From the NCBI GenBank assembly GCA_903941145.1, contig CAJANQ010000199.1, positions 1 through 10,261 on the forward strand: DNA of 10,261 nt. The letters run 5' to 3'. Source of the DNA: an uncultured Actinomycetes bacterium. GTDB taxonomy: Bacteria; Actinomycetota; Acidimicrobiia; Acidimicrobiales; Microtrichaceae. The first letter of the stretch is position 1. Every line of letters begins with the position of its first letter. Positions 1 to 6,427 of the stretch are shown piece by piece. The notes beneath the pieces were generated by a model. It searched no databases. It had not been told where the DNA came from and worked only from the letters and a program-made list of their open reading frames with translations. The translations under genes were made by a program, and so were the position numbers.

Positions 1-1
1 C

Positions 2-679
2 GTGGCGTTGGTCGCCGCAGCCGTGCTCGTCGCCGCAGTCGTGGGCGTCGTGTGGTTCCGCCGGTCGGGCCCGGTCGACCAGCAGCTGCCGATGACTGCA
101 GCCTCGGGCCCGGTAGCGGCCGCAGGCGGCCAGGGCGGTCCGGGTTCCGGTCCTGGCGACGGCGGTGCCGCCGCGCTGCCGGTGGCGTCCTCGTCGACCG
201 TCCCTGCCGGCCCGCTCGTGGTCCACGTCGCCGGGGCGGTGGTGCGCCCCGGTGTGGTCACGGTGCCCGGCGGGTCCCGGGTGGCCGACGCGCTCGCCGC
301 TGCGGGCGGGCTGCGGACCGACGCCGACCCGGACCGCCTCAACCTGGCCGCCGTGCTGCGCGACGGGGAGCGGGTGGCGGTGCCCGTGGCCGGACAGCCC
401 GCTCCGGTGCTGGCCGAGGGTGGGGGCGGATCTGCGGGAGGTCCCGGCGGCACCGGGGGCGGCAGCGGTGACGACAAGGTGGTGGGCACGGTCGACCTGA
501 ACACGGCGACGGCGGCCGAGCTCGAAGGTCTTCCCGGGGTGGGGCCCTCCACTGCCGCGGCCATCGTGGAGCATCGCACCTCGTCGGGCCCGTTCCGCAG
601 CGTCGAGGACCTGCTCGACGTGCGCGGGATCGGCGACGCCAAGCTCGAGCAGCTCCGTGCCCGGGTCACGGTCGGCTGA
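2..679 (+). CDS. comEA: ComEA-type DNA-binding competence protein (5' end may lie outside window)
   Basis: Membrane-anchored DNA receptor of the natural-transformation (competence) apparatus. It binds double-stranded DNA outside the membrane and passes it to the ComEC channel. The visible 225 residues begin with a hydrophobic helix (about residues 2-19) followed by Arg-Arg, then a Gly/Pro/Ala-rich spacer. Next come an SLBB-type domain (about 71-129, starting PLVVHVAGAV), a second very Gly-rich linker (140-158), and a C-terminal helix-hairpin-helix DNA-binding domain (about 164-224). The two hairpins are GLPGVGPSTA at 176-185 and VRGIGDAKLE at 207-216. A GTG at base 2 could be the start, but the helix begins immediately after it and family members often have a longer cytoplasmic N-terminus, so the true start may be upstream and unseen. 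comEC follows after 33 bases. Family assignment is firm. An actual role in transformation here is inferred. Confidence 0.9.
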   Translation: MALVAAAVLVAAVVGVVWFRRSGPVDQQLPMTAASGPVAAAGGQGGPGSGPGDGGAAALPVASSSTVPAGPLVVHVAGAVVRPGVVTVPGGSRVADALAAAGGLRTDADPDRLNLAAVLRDGERVAVPVAGQPAPVLAEGGGGSAGGPGGTGGGSGDDKVVGTVDLNTATAAELEGLPGVGPSTAAAIVEHRTSSGPFRSVEDLLDVRGIGDAKLEQLRARVTVG

Positions 680-703
680 TGGGCGGGGTCGTCTGATGGG
701 CGG
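676..703 (+). repeat. 11-bp direct repeat spanning the comEA stop and the comEA-comEC gap
   Basis: CTGATGGGCGG occurs at 676-686, overlapping the comEA stop codon, and again at 693-703, just before the comEC start. The period is 17 bases and the flanks are also similar (GGTCGT against TGCCGTC). It looks like a small local duplication. The GGGCGG parts are the only purine-rich stretches that might serve as a weak ribosome binding site for comEC. Confidence 0.5.
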
Positions 704-712
704 TGCCGTCGC

Positions 713-2551
713 GTGACGGAGTGGTCGGTCGTCGCCGTGGCGCTCGCCGTCGCGCTCGGGGCCCGGCTCGCCGCAGGTGTGCCGTTCCCGGTCGTGCTGC
801 TGGCTGCGGCTGCAGCGGGGACGGCCGTGGCCCGGCGCCCGGTGCGCCGGGCAGGTGTGCCGGCCGGGCCGCTCCCGTGGTGGACGGTGGTGCTGGTCGC
901 GCTGGCGCTGGCACTCGCCGCAACGTGGCGCGCCCACTCGGCCGTCGAGGCGCTCTCGGCGCCGCTGCCCGCCACGGTGCAGGGACTCGCCACCCTCCGG
1001 TCGGACCCGGAACCGGTGCCCGGCGGCACCGTCGCCGTGCTGGAGGTCGGAGCCCGCCGGTACCGCGCGCAGCTGCCGGCAGCGGGCCTGACCGGCCTGC
1101 TCGCCGGGGACCGCCTCGAGGTGGTCGGCCGGCCGTCGCCGTTGCGTGGCGTGGACCCCGGCTGGCAGCAGTCGCAGCACCTGGCGGGCCGGCTGTCGGT
1201 CCGCTCCACCCGGCCCGGCCCACCGCCGGCGTGGTGGAACGTCGTGGCGGGTGCGGTCCGTCGACGGATCGCTGCGGGTGCCTACGCCCTGCCCGAGGAC
1301 CAGCGGCCCCTGTACCTGGGACTGGTGGTGGGCGACGACCGCGGCCAGCCGCCGCTCCTGCGTCACCAGTTCCGGGCGTCGGGACTGGCACACCTGCTGG
1401 CCGTCTCGGGCCAGAACGTGGCGTTCGTGCTGCTGGCCTGCTCGCCGGTGCTGGGCCGGCTCCCGTTCCGCTGGCGCGCGGCCGGCGCCGCCGTGGCGCT
1501 CGCCCTGTTCGTGCTCGTCGCCAGGGCCGAGGCGTCGGTGCTCCGGGCTGCAGCGATGGCCGGGGTGGTGGTGCTGGCCGTCGCGCTCGGCCGCCGGGTC
1601 CGTGCGGGTCGCGCCGCCGCGGTCGCGGTGGTCGTGCTGCTCCTGGTGGACCCGCTGCTGGTGCGGTCGGTGGGGTTCCGCCTGTCGGTCGCCGCGACCG
1701 CCGGGCTCGTGCTCCTCTCGAGGCCGCTCGCCGCGCGACTGCCAGGTCCCCGGCCGGTCGCCGCCGCGGCCGCAGTGTCGCTCGCCGCGCAGCTCGCCAC
1801 GGCGCCGGTGCTCGTGCCGCTGGCCGGGGGCGTCCCCGCCGCCGGCGTGCTGGCCAACCTGCTGGCCGTGCCGGCCGCCGGTCTGGTGATGGTCCTCGGG
1901 CTCACGCTCGGCCCGTTCGCCGGGCTGTTGCGCCCCGACGTCGCGCAGGTGCTGATGTGGCCGGTGTCGTTGCTGGTCGGTTGGGTGGGCAAGGTCGCGG
2001 CGGTAGCAGCCGCAGTGCCGCTTCCGCTGCTCGACCTGTCGAGGCTGCTCGTGCTCGCTGCGGGCCTTGCCGCGGCGGTCCTGGTGCTGCAGCTTCCCGG
2101 ACCACGGACCGTCCTGCGGCTCGTGGCCGCCGGGGCCGCAGCGGCCGGTGCGGTGCTCGCGCTCTGGCCGGTGACCTACGGGCCCGGCCGGCACGAGGTC
2201 GCGCCCGGTGCGGTGCTGGTCGCTGGGGAGTGTGGCGGCCGGGTGCTCGACGTCAGCGGGGCGACCGGCCGCACCGACCGTCTGCTCGACGCGCTCACCC
2301 GGGCCGACGTGCACCGGGCCGACGTGCTCGTTGCCCGACCCGGCCGGACGGGCGCCGCGACCGCCCGCGACGTCGCCGCCTCGGTGCGTGTCCGACAGGT
2401 CGTGGTGGCCGCGGACGCGGCCCCGGCAGGGTTCACGCCCCTGTCCGGACGCTCCCTGCAGGTGGGCGGGCTCGTCGTCTCGGCGCCGGCCGCCCGGGAC
2501 GGCCCCGGCCGGACGGCCGTGTCAGGAGCCCCGTGTACGGTGGGCCCGTGA
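713..2551 (+). CDS. comEC: ComEC/Rec2-type DNA uptake channel with degenerate C-terminal domain
   Basis: Polytopic inner-membrane protein (612 residues) that carries single-stranded DNA into the cytoplasm in transformable bacteria. It has two N-terminal helices and an extracytoplasmic OB-like region (about residues 80-165). The Competence domain follows, with its signatures GLVVGD (203-208), FRASGLAHLLAVSGQNV (220-236), EASVLRAA (273-280), GFRLSVAATAGL (321-332) and NLLAVPAAG (382-390), and many Ala/Val/Leu-rich membrane helices to about residue 485. Full-length relatives end in a metallo-beta-lactamase-like domain of roughly 250 residues. Here only about 118 residues remain, and the expected HxHxDH metal motif is replaced by RPGRTGAATA near 543. 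GTG at 713 is the first usable start after the comEA stop in this frame. The stop overlaps the next gene's GTG by 4 bases. Family assignment is firm; the nuclease-like activity of the tail is probably lost. Confidence 0.92.
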   Translation: MTEWSVVAVALAVALGARLAAGVPFPVVLLAAAAAGTAVARRPVRRAGVPAGPLPWWTVVLVALALALAATWRAHSAVEALSAPLPATVQGLATLRSDPEPVPGGTVAVLEVGARRYRAQLPAAGLTGLLAGDRLEVVGRPSPLRGVDPGWQQSQHLAGRLSVRSTRPGPPPAWWNVVAGAVRRRIAAGAYALPEDQRPLYLGLVVGDDRGQPPLLRHQFRASGLAHLLAVSGQNVAFVLLACSPVLGRLPFRWRAAGAAVALALFVLVARAEASVLRAAAMAGVVVLAVALGRRVRAGRAAAVAVVVLLLVDPLLVRSVGFRLSVAATAGLVLLSRPLAARLPGPRPVAAAAAVSLAAQLATAPVLVPLAGGVPAAGVLANLLAVPAAGLVMVLGLTLGPFAGLLRPDVAQVLMWPVSLLVGWVGKVAAVAAAVPLPLLDLSRLLVLAAGLAAAVLVLQLPGPRTVLRLVAAGAAAAGAVLALWPVTYGPGRHEVAPGAVLVAGECGGRVLDVSGATGRTDRLLDALTRADVHRADVLVARPGRTGAATARDVAASVRVRQVVVAADAAPAGFTPLSGRSLQVGGLVVSAPAARDGPGRTAVSGAPCTVGP

Positions 2552-2994
2552 TCCGAGAGCTGGGACCCGGGCACTTCGTCGACCTGTCGGAGCGCGTCGC
2601 CGTGCTCGGACGGATCGCCGTCGCCGACCCGGCCGAGGCCGCCGCACTCGCCGCCCGGCACGAGGCCGGCGGGGCCGACGCCGTGGTCCTGGACCCGGTA
2701 CTGGTGGACCCGCTCCTGACCGAGGGGCCGGACATCTCGTTGCTGCGGCAGGTCGCCGCCGCCACCATCCTCCCGGTGCTCGAGGGCCCCGTCGACGACG
2801 CGGTCGAGGTGCTCGACCCGGCCGGCCGCGACGGGGACCACCTGCCGGAGCTGGTCGCGGCGCTCACCGCCGCGGTCGCCGCGGGCGCCCAGATGGTGGT
2901 CGTCGACGACGTGGCGGTCGCCCGCCGCACGGTCGACGTCGCCGCGCAGGTCCGGGCCCACGGCGCCGACGACCGGCAGGACGGGGCGGACTGA
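2548..2994 (+). CDS. Unrecognised 148-residue protein, possibly a partial TIM-barrel fold
   Basis: I do not recognise a named family. The 148-residue protein is acidic and Ala/Val-rich, with no membrane segment, signal peptide or Cys/His metal motif. By eye it alternates strand and helix: a strand at 17-25 (VAVLGRIAV), a helix at 27-41 (DPAEAAALAARHEAG), a strand at 44-50 (DAVVLDP), a strand at 72-80, a helix at 99-114 and a strand at 115-121 (QMVVVDD). The phrase EAGGADAVVLD resembles the first beta-alpha turns of dihydropteroate synthase-like barrels, but the protein is only about half a barrel long and lacks that enzyme's substrate motifs. It is firmly embedded in the operon: its GTG overlaps the comEC stop by 4 bases and its stop overlaps the holA ATG by 1 base. 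An alternative in-frame GTG lies at 2533 (AGGAG at 2524-2528, rather close). That it is coding is well supported; its function is unknown. Confidence 0.75.
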   Translation: MIRELGPGHFVDLSERVAVLGRIAVADPAEAAALAARHEAGGADAVVLDPVLVDPLLTEGPDISLLRQVAAATILPVLEGPVDDAVEVLDPAGRDGDHLPELVAALTAAVAAGAQMVVVDDVAVARRTVDVAAQVRAHGADDRQDGAD

Positions 2995-4034
2995 TGCAGG
3001 CGGATCCGGCGGTCCCGATCCACGTCGTCAAGGGCGGCGACGAGATCCTCCTGGCCGAGGCCGCGAGCGAGCTGGTCCACCGCCTGCTGGACGGCGCAGA
3101 GCGCGCCGAGCACACCGACGAGTTCGGCGGCGACGACTTCGAACTGGGCGCGGTCGTCGCTGCGGCCCTCACGGTGTCGATGTTCGGCGACCGGCTCGTG
3201 CTGGCCCGCAACTGCGGCCGGTTCAGCGCGGACGACCTGCAGGTCGTCGTGGACTACCTGTCCGACCCGTCCGACACGGCGACCCTCGTGCTGGTCTGGG
3301 ACAAGCCGGTGTCGCCCAACGCCAAGTCCTACCCGGTGGCCAAGCGCCTCACCGACGCCGTCACCGCCGCCGGCGGCCAGGTGCACGACGCCGGCATGCC
3401 GAGCGGCAAGGCCCGGGGCGCATGGATCGAGGAACAGCTGGCCGAGTCGCCGGTGAAGCTCTCGTCGCGGGCCCGGCAGGAGCTCTTCGACCAGCTCGGC
3501 GACGACGTCAACCGGCTCGGCGGGATCCTGGCCGTGCTCGAGGCGACCTACGGCTCACAGACCGTCTCGCCCGAGGACCTCGAGCCGTTCCTGGGCGTGG
3601 CCGGCTCGGTGCCGCCGTGGGAGCTGACCGACGCGATCGACAAGGGCGACGTGGCCGGTGCGGTCGACAAGGTCCGCCGGATGCTGATCGGCGGCGAGCG
3701 CCACCCGCTCCAGGTGATGAGCTCGGTCGTCACCCACTTCGAGCGCATGGTCCGCCTCGACGGCAGCGGCATCCGTGACGAGAAGACCGCCGCGGCCCAC
3801 CTGGGCATGAAGGGGTCGTCGTTCCCGGCCAAGAAGGCGCTCGCCCAGTCCGAGCAGCTCGGCCACGACAAGCTGGTGCGGGCGATGCAGCTGCTCGCCA
3901 CCGCCGACCTGGCCCTGCGCGGAAAGACCGAGCAGTCCGGGCAGTCGGTCATGGAGACGCTCGTGGCCCGGCTCGCAGCCCTGGCGGGCTCGGCCCGGCG
4001 CAGCCGCGGACGTGCTCCTGCGGGTCGGCGGTAG
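2994..4034 (+). CDS. holA: DNA polymerase III subunit delta
   Basis: Delta subunit of the clamp loader (346 residues, normal for the family). It opens the beta sliding clamp so that it can be loaded onto primed DNA. Visible family features are the N-terminal GGDEILLAEA (14-23; usually GxDxxLxxEA), TVSMFGDRLVLARN (60-73), a mid-region GDDVNRLGGILAVLEATYG (169-187) equivalent to the conserved GDNLRLLxNELEKL-type segment, then PPWELTDAIDKGDVAGAVDKV (207-227) and HPLQVMSSVVTHFERMVRL (237-255), typical of the C-terminal collar domain. The basic tail rich in Arg/Ser/Gly (333-346) is probably disordered. ATG at 2994 shares one base with the preceding TGA, so translation is likely coupled to the upstream gene. 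holA downstream of comEC is a widely conserved arrangement. It is last in its operon, since rpsT converges on it. Confidence 0.95.
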   Translation: MQADPAVPIHVVKGGDEILLAEAASELVHRLLDGAERAEHTDEFGGDDFELGAVVAAALTVSMFGDRLVLARNCGRFSADDLQVVVDYLSDPSDTATLVLVWDKPVSPNAKSYPVAKRLTDAVTAAGGQVHDAGMPSGKARGAWIEEQLAESPVKLSSRARQELFDQLGDDVNRLGGILAVLEATYGSQTVSPEDLEPFLGVAGSVPPWELTDAIDKGDVAGAVDKVRRMLIGGERHPLQVMSSVVTHFERMVRLDGSGIRDEKTAAAHLGMKGSSFPAKKALAQSEQLGHDKLVRAMQLLATADLALRGKTEQSGQSVMETLVARLAALAGSARRSRGRAPAGRR

Positions 4035-4052
4035 GTCGACTCCGGACGCGCA

Positions 4053-4076
4053 ACCGCCGGGCCTGGGCCCGGCGGT
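4053..4076. terminator. Perfect inverted repeat after holA, probable terminator
   Basis: The 11-bp arms ACCGCCGGGCC (4053-4063) and GGCCCGGCGGT (4066-4076) are exact reverse complements separated by 2 bases. As RNA this would fold with a 9-bp stem and a 6-base loop, or close to that. It lies 18 bases past the holA stop, between convergent genes, which is where a terminator is expected. There is no T-tract on either strand. That is common for GC-rich actinobacterial hairpins, but it means termination is inferred. Confidence 0.6.
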
Positions 4077-4090
4077 CGGTCAGATCTGGT

Positions 4091-4107
4091 GGCCGGTCGT
4101 ACCGGCC
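4091..4107 (-). terminator. Second inverted repeat next to the rpsT stop, probable rpsT terminator
   Basis: GGCCGGT (4091-4097) and ACCGGCC (4101-4107) are exact reverse complements around a 3-base loop. The repeat begins 4 bases beyond the rpsT stop when read on the minus strand. Together with the larger repeat at 4053-4076 it probably isolates the convergent holA and rpsT transcripts from each other. No T-tract is present. Confidence 0.5.
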
Positions 4108-4111
4108 GGTG

Positions 4112-4378
4112 TCACTCGGCCGACGCGGCGGCGAGGCGCTTGGCCAGCCGGGACTTGCGGCGGGCGGCAGTGTTCTTGTGCAGGACGCCCTTCTTGACGG
4201 CCTTGTCGATCTTCTTCACGGCCAGGCGGTGTGCCTCGGCTGCATTCTCGGCGCCCTCGGCGGCAGACGTCTCGGCCTGCTTCACCCGGGTCTTGACCTC
4301 GGAGCGGACCGCCTTATTGCGCTCGCGCGCCTTCTCGTTCTGGCGGTTGCGCTTCATCTGGCTCTTGATGTTGGCCAT
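4112..4378 (-). CDS. rpsT: 30S ribosomal protein S20
   Basis: Small-subunit ribosomal protein (88 residues, normal length) that binds 16S rRNA during early 30S assembly. It starts with the classic MANIKSQMKRNRQNEKARERNKA and has the helical, strongly basic composition of S20, including VKKIDKAVKKGVLHKNTAARRKSRLAKRL near the C-terminus. The start codon is ATG. The nearest purine-rich stretch upstream is GAGG (complement of 4391-4394), 12 bases away, so the ribosome binding site is weak. The gene is convergent with holA and divergent from lepA, and has its own promoter. The holA / opposite-strand rpsT / lepA neighbourhood is conserved in actinobacteria. Confidence 0.98.
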   Translation of the reverse strand: MANIKSQMKRNRQNEKARERNKAVRSEVKTRVKQAETSAAEGAENAAEAHRLAVKKIDKAVKKGVLHKNTAARRKSRLAKRLAAASAE

Positions 4379-4439
4379 GTTCGGCAGGTACCTCGTCGTC
4401 GATCTCGTCGCCCCCGACCTTCGTGGGAGGGACCGGGAA

Positions 4440-4469
4440 AAGATAGCGGTCCGACGCCCCTCCCGTCAC
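4440..4469 (-). promoter_or_regulatory. Probable rpsT promoter
   Basis: On the minus strand a -35 box GTGACG (complement of 4464-4469; TGAC core matching TTGACA) is followed 18 bases later by the -10 box TATCTT (complement of 4440-4445; matches TANNNT). Transcription would start near 4433 and give a leader of about 55 nt before the rpsT ATG. This is the best sigma-70-type promoter match in the window and fits a highly expressed ribosomal gene. Confidence 0.65.
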
Positions 4470-4533
4470 TTTCTGGCTGCAGGCGGTGACGCCGGGCACC
4501 TCGTCGGCCCGTGAACTGGCCCCCGGACCGATG

Positions 4534-4562
4534 CTGCCCGGGCCGTCCGGGGCGGGCAGACT
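4534..4562 (+). promoter_or_regulatory. Weak candidate lepA promoter
   Basis: CTGCCC (4534-4539) and CAGACT (4557-4562) are 17 bases apart, a weak -35/-10 pair. The -10-like box abuts the annotated GTG at 4563. If it is used, transcription would begin around 4568-4570 and translation would more likely start at the in-frame GTG at 4572. The rest of the 184-base rpsT-lepA divergent gap (4379-4562) shows no better plus-strand promoter and no small gene. Confidence 0.3.
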
Positions 4563-6359
4563 GTGGCCACCGTGACCGACATCTCCACCATCCGCAACGT
4601 CTCGATCATCGCCCACATCGACCACGGCAAGTCCACGCTCGCCGACCGTCTGCTGGAGCTGTGCGGCGCCGTCGACCCCCGCGAGATGCGCGCCCAGTAC
4701 CTGGACACGATGGACCTCGAGCGCGAGCGGGGCATCACGATCAAGCTCCAGTCGGTGCGCCTCGACTACAAGGGCCACGCCATCAACCTGATCGACACGC
4801 CCGGCCACGTGGACTTCGGCTACGAGGTGTCCCGGTCGCTCGCCGCGTGCGAGGGCGTGATCCTGGTCGTCGACGCGTCGCAGGGCATCGAGGCCCAGAC
4901 GCTGGCCAACTGCTACCTGGCGCTCGAGAACAACCTCGAGATCGTGCCGGTGCTCAACAAGATCGACCTGCCCGCCGCCGACCCGGAGGCCAGGGCCGCC
5001 GAGATCGAGCACGTGCTCGGCATCCCGGCCGACGAGATCCTCCACATCTCGGCCAAGACCGGCGTGGGCGTGCCGGAGCTGCTGGACCGGGTGATCGAGA
5101 AGATCCCGCCGCCCGTCGGCTCCGACGACGACCCGCTGCAGTGCCTGATCTTCGACTCGCACTTCGACACGTTCCGGGGCGTGGTCAGCTCGGTCCGGGT
5201 GGTCAACGGCTATCTGCGCTCCAACGCCCGGCTGAAGTTCATGCAGGCCGGTGCCGTGCACGAGGCCATCGAGATCGGCGTCCGTCGCCCCGACAACACC
5301 CCGGTCGACGCGCTCGGCCCGGGCGAGGTGGGGTACCTCATCGCCGGCATCAAGGACGTGGGCGAGGCCCGCTCCGGCGAGACCGTCACCGACCACTCGC
5401 GCCCCGCCGCCGAGCCGCTCGACGGCTACCGCGAGCCCAAGCCGATGGTGTTCTGCGGTCTCTACCCGGTCGACGGCGACGAGTTCGAGGGGCTGCGCGA
5501 CGCGCTCGAGAAGCTGCGGCTCAACGACTCGTCGTTCAGCTACGAGCCAGAGACCTCTGGCGCCCTGGGGTTCGGGTTCCGCTGCGGGTTCCTGGGACTG
5601 CTCCACATGGAGATCGTCCGGGAACGTCTCGAGCGCGAGTTCAACCTGTCGCTCATCGCCACCGCCCCGTCGGTGGAGTACCGGGTGCGGACCACTGCCG
5701 GCGAGGACGTCGTCATCGACAACCCCTCCGAGCTGCCGCCCGCCGTCAGCATCGAGCGGCTCAGTGAGCCGTACCTGAAGTGCTCGATCATCACGCCGTC
5801 GGAGTACGTCGGCACGCTCATGGAGCTGTGCCAGTCGCGCCGCGGCGAGATGGCGCGGATGGAGTACCTGTCGCCCGAGCGGGTGGAGCTGCACTACCGG
5901 CTGCCGCTCGGCGAGGTCGTCATCGACTTCTTCGACCAGATGAAGTCGCGGACGCAGGGGTATGCGTCGCTCGACTACGAGCCCGACGGCTACGACCGGT
6001 CGGACCTGGTGCGGGTCGACATCCTGCTCAACGCGGAGCAGGTCGACGCGTTCTGCGCCATCGTGCATCGCGACAAGGCCTACGACTACGGCAAGAAGAT
6101 GTGCGAGAAGCTGCGCGAGATCATCCCGCGCCAGCAGTTCGACGTCCCGATCCAGGCCGCCATCGGCGCCAAGATCATCGCCCGCCAGACCGTGAAGGCG
6201 TACCGCAAGGACGTGACCGCCAAGCTCTACGGCGGTGACATCTCCCGGAAGCGCAAGCTCCTCGAGAAGCAGAAGGAGGGCAAGAAGCGGATGAAGAACC
6301 TGGGCCGCGTCGAGGTGCCGTCCGACGCGTTCATCTCGGCGCTCCGTCTCGACGACTGA
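4563..6359 (+). CDS. lepA: Elongation factor 4 (LepA), ribosome-associated translational GTPase
   Basis: Cytoplasmic GTPase that acts on ribosomes, with proposed roles in back-translocation and in 30S maturation. The 598 residues match the usual length. All GTP-binding motifs are visible: G1 AHIDHGKS (17-24), G2 RGITIK (56-61), G3 DTPGH (78-82), G4 NKID (132-135), and G5 SAKTG shortly after. Elongation-factor-like domains follow (GFGFRCGFLGLLHMEI is typical). The C-terminus is the LepA-specific domain with YGGDISRKRKLLEKQKEGKK and VEVPSDAFISAL near the end. GTG at 4563 is taken as the start. GTG at 4572, giving MTDISTIRN, also resembles family N-termini and cannot be excluded. Upstream sequence has only a GGGGCGGG stretch as a ribosome binding site. 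It is probably monocistronic, since the next gene has its own promoter and operator. Confidence 0.97.
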   Translation: MATVTDISTIRNVSIIAHIDHGKSTLADRLLELCGAVDPREMRAQYLDTMDLERERGITIKLQSVRLDYKGHAINLIDTPGHVDFGYEVSRSLAACEGVILVVDASQGIEAQTLANCYLALENNLEIVPVLNKIDLPAADPEARAAEIEHVLGIPADEILHISAKTGVGVPELLDRVIEKIPPPVGSDDDPLQCLIFDSHFDTFRGVVSSVRVVNGYLRSNARLKFMQAGAVHEAIEIGVRRPDNTPVDALGPGEVGYLIAGIKDVGEARSGETVTDHSRPAAEPLDGYREPKPMVFCGLYPVDGDEFEGLRDALEKLRLNDSSFSYEPETSGALGFGFRCGFLGLLHMEIVRERLEREFNLSLIATAPSVEYRVRTTAGEDVVIDNPSELPPAVSIERLSEPYLKCSIITPSEYVGTLMELCQSRRGEMARMEYLSPERVELHYRLPLGEVVIDFFDQMKSRTQGYASLDYEPDGYDRSDLVRVDILLNAEQVDAFCAIVHRDKAYDYGKKMCEKLREIIPRQQFDVPIQAAIGAKIIARQTVKAYRKDVTAKLYGGDISRKRKLLEKQKEGKKRMKNLGRVEVPSDAFISALRLDD

Positions 6360-6370
6360 GCCGGCAGTCT

Positions 6371-6383
6371 GGCGGGGCCCGCC
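6371..6383 (+). terminator. Weak hairpin after lepA, possible terminator
   Basis: GGCGG (6371-6375) and CCGCC (6379-6383) flank a 3-base loop, 11 bases past the lepA stop. The stem is only 5 bp but all G-C. There is no T-tract. The position between lepA and the hrcA promoter is suitable, and nothing else supports it. Confidence 0.3.
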
Positions 6384-6398
6384 TGCACGGGACCGTCG

Positions 6399-6425
6399 TT
6401 GGCACTCGCGTACACTGAGTGCCAG
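6399..6425 (+). promoter_or_regulatory. CIRCE operator (HrcA-binding inverted repeat)
   Basis: TTGGCACTC (6399-6407), nine bases, then GAGTGCCAG (6417-6425). The known CIRCE consensus is TTAGCACTC-N9-GAGTGCTAA, so spacing is exact and each arm differs from consensus at only one or two outer positions. The arms pair with each other at 8 of 9 positions. The element sits directly before hrcA and its 9-base spacer contains the -10 box, so bound HrcA would block RNA polymerase. This predicts heat-inducible autoregulation of the hrcA-dnaJ-rsmE operon. Confidence 0.93.
6411..6416 (+). promoter_or_regulatory. -10 box of the hrcA operon promoter, inside CIRCE
   Basis: TACACT matches the TANNNT -10 consensus and lies in the CIRCE spacer, 11 bases before the hrcA ATG. 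Transcription would start near 6423, leaving a leader of only about 5 nt. No recognisable -35 hexamer is found 16-19 bases upstream. No Shine-Dalgarno sequence precedes the ATG, which fits leaderless or nearly leaderless translation, common in actinobacteria. Confidence 0.6.
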
Positions 6426-6427
6426 CC

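Noticed and set aside
703..2547. Long plus-strand frame overlapping comEC
   Set aside because: It reads as Arg/Gly/Ala/Pro-rich low-complexity sequence, typical of an out-of-frame translation of GC-rich DNA. Only its end, from 2548 on, looks like a real protein.
4314..6068. A 584-codon open frame on the minus strand, mostly antisense to lepA
   Set aside because: It is an antisense shadow of a GC-rich gene. Its product is His/Asp/Val/Arg-rich with no domain, it overlaps the rpsT 5' region, and lepA on the other strand is unmistakable.
6399..6404. TTGGCA as the -35 box of the hrcA promoter
   Set aside because: It is only 6 bases from the -10 box TACACT, too close for a -35. It is the left arm of CIRCE.
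6419..6421. GTG 6419 as the hrcA start
   Set aside because: It lies inside the right CIRCE arm and probably upstream of the transcript start. ATG 6428 gives the family-typical N-terminus.
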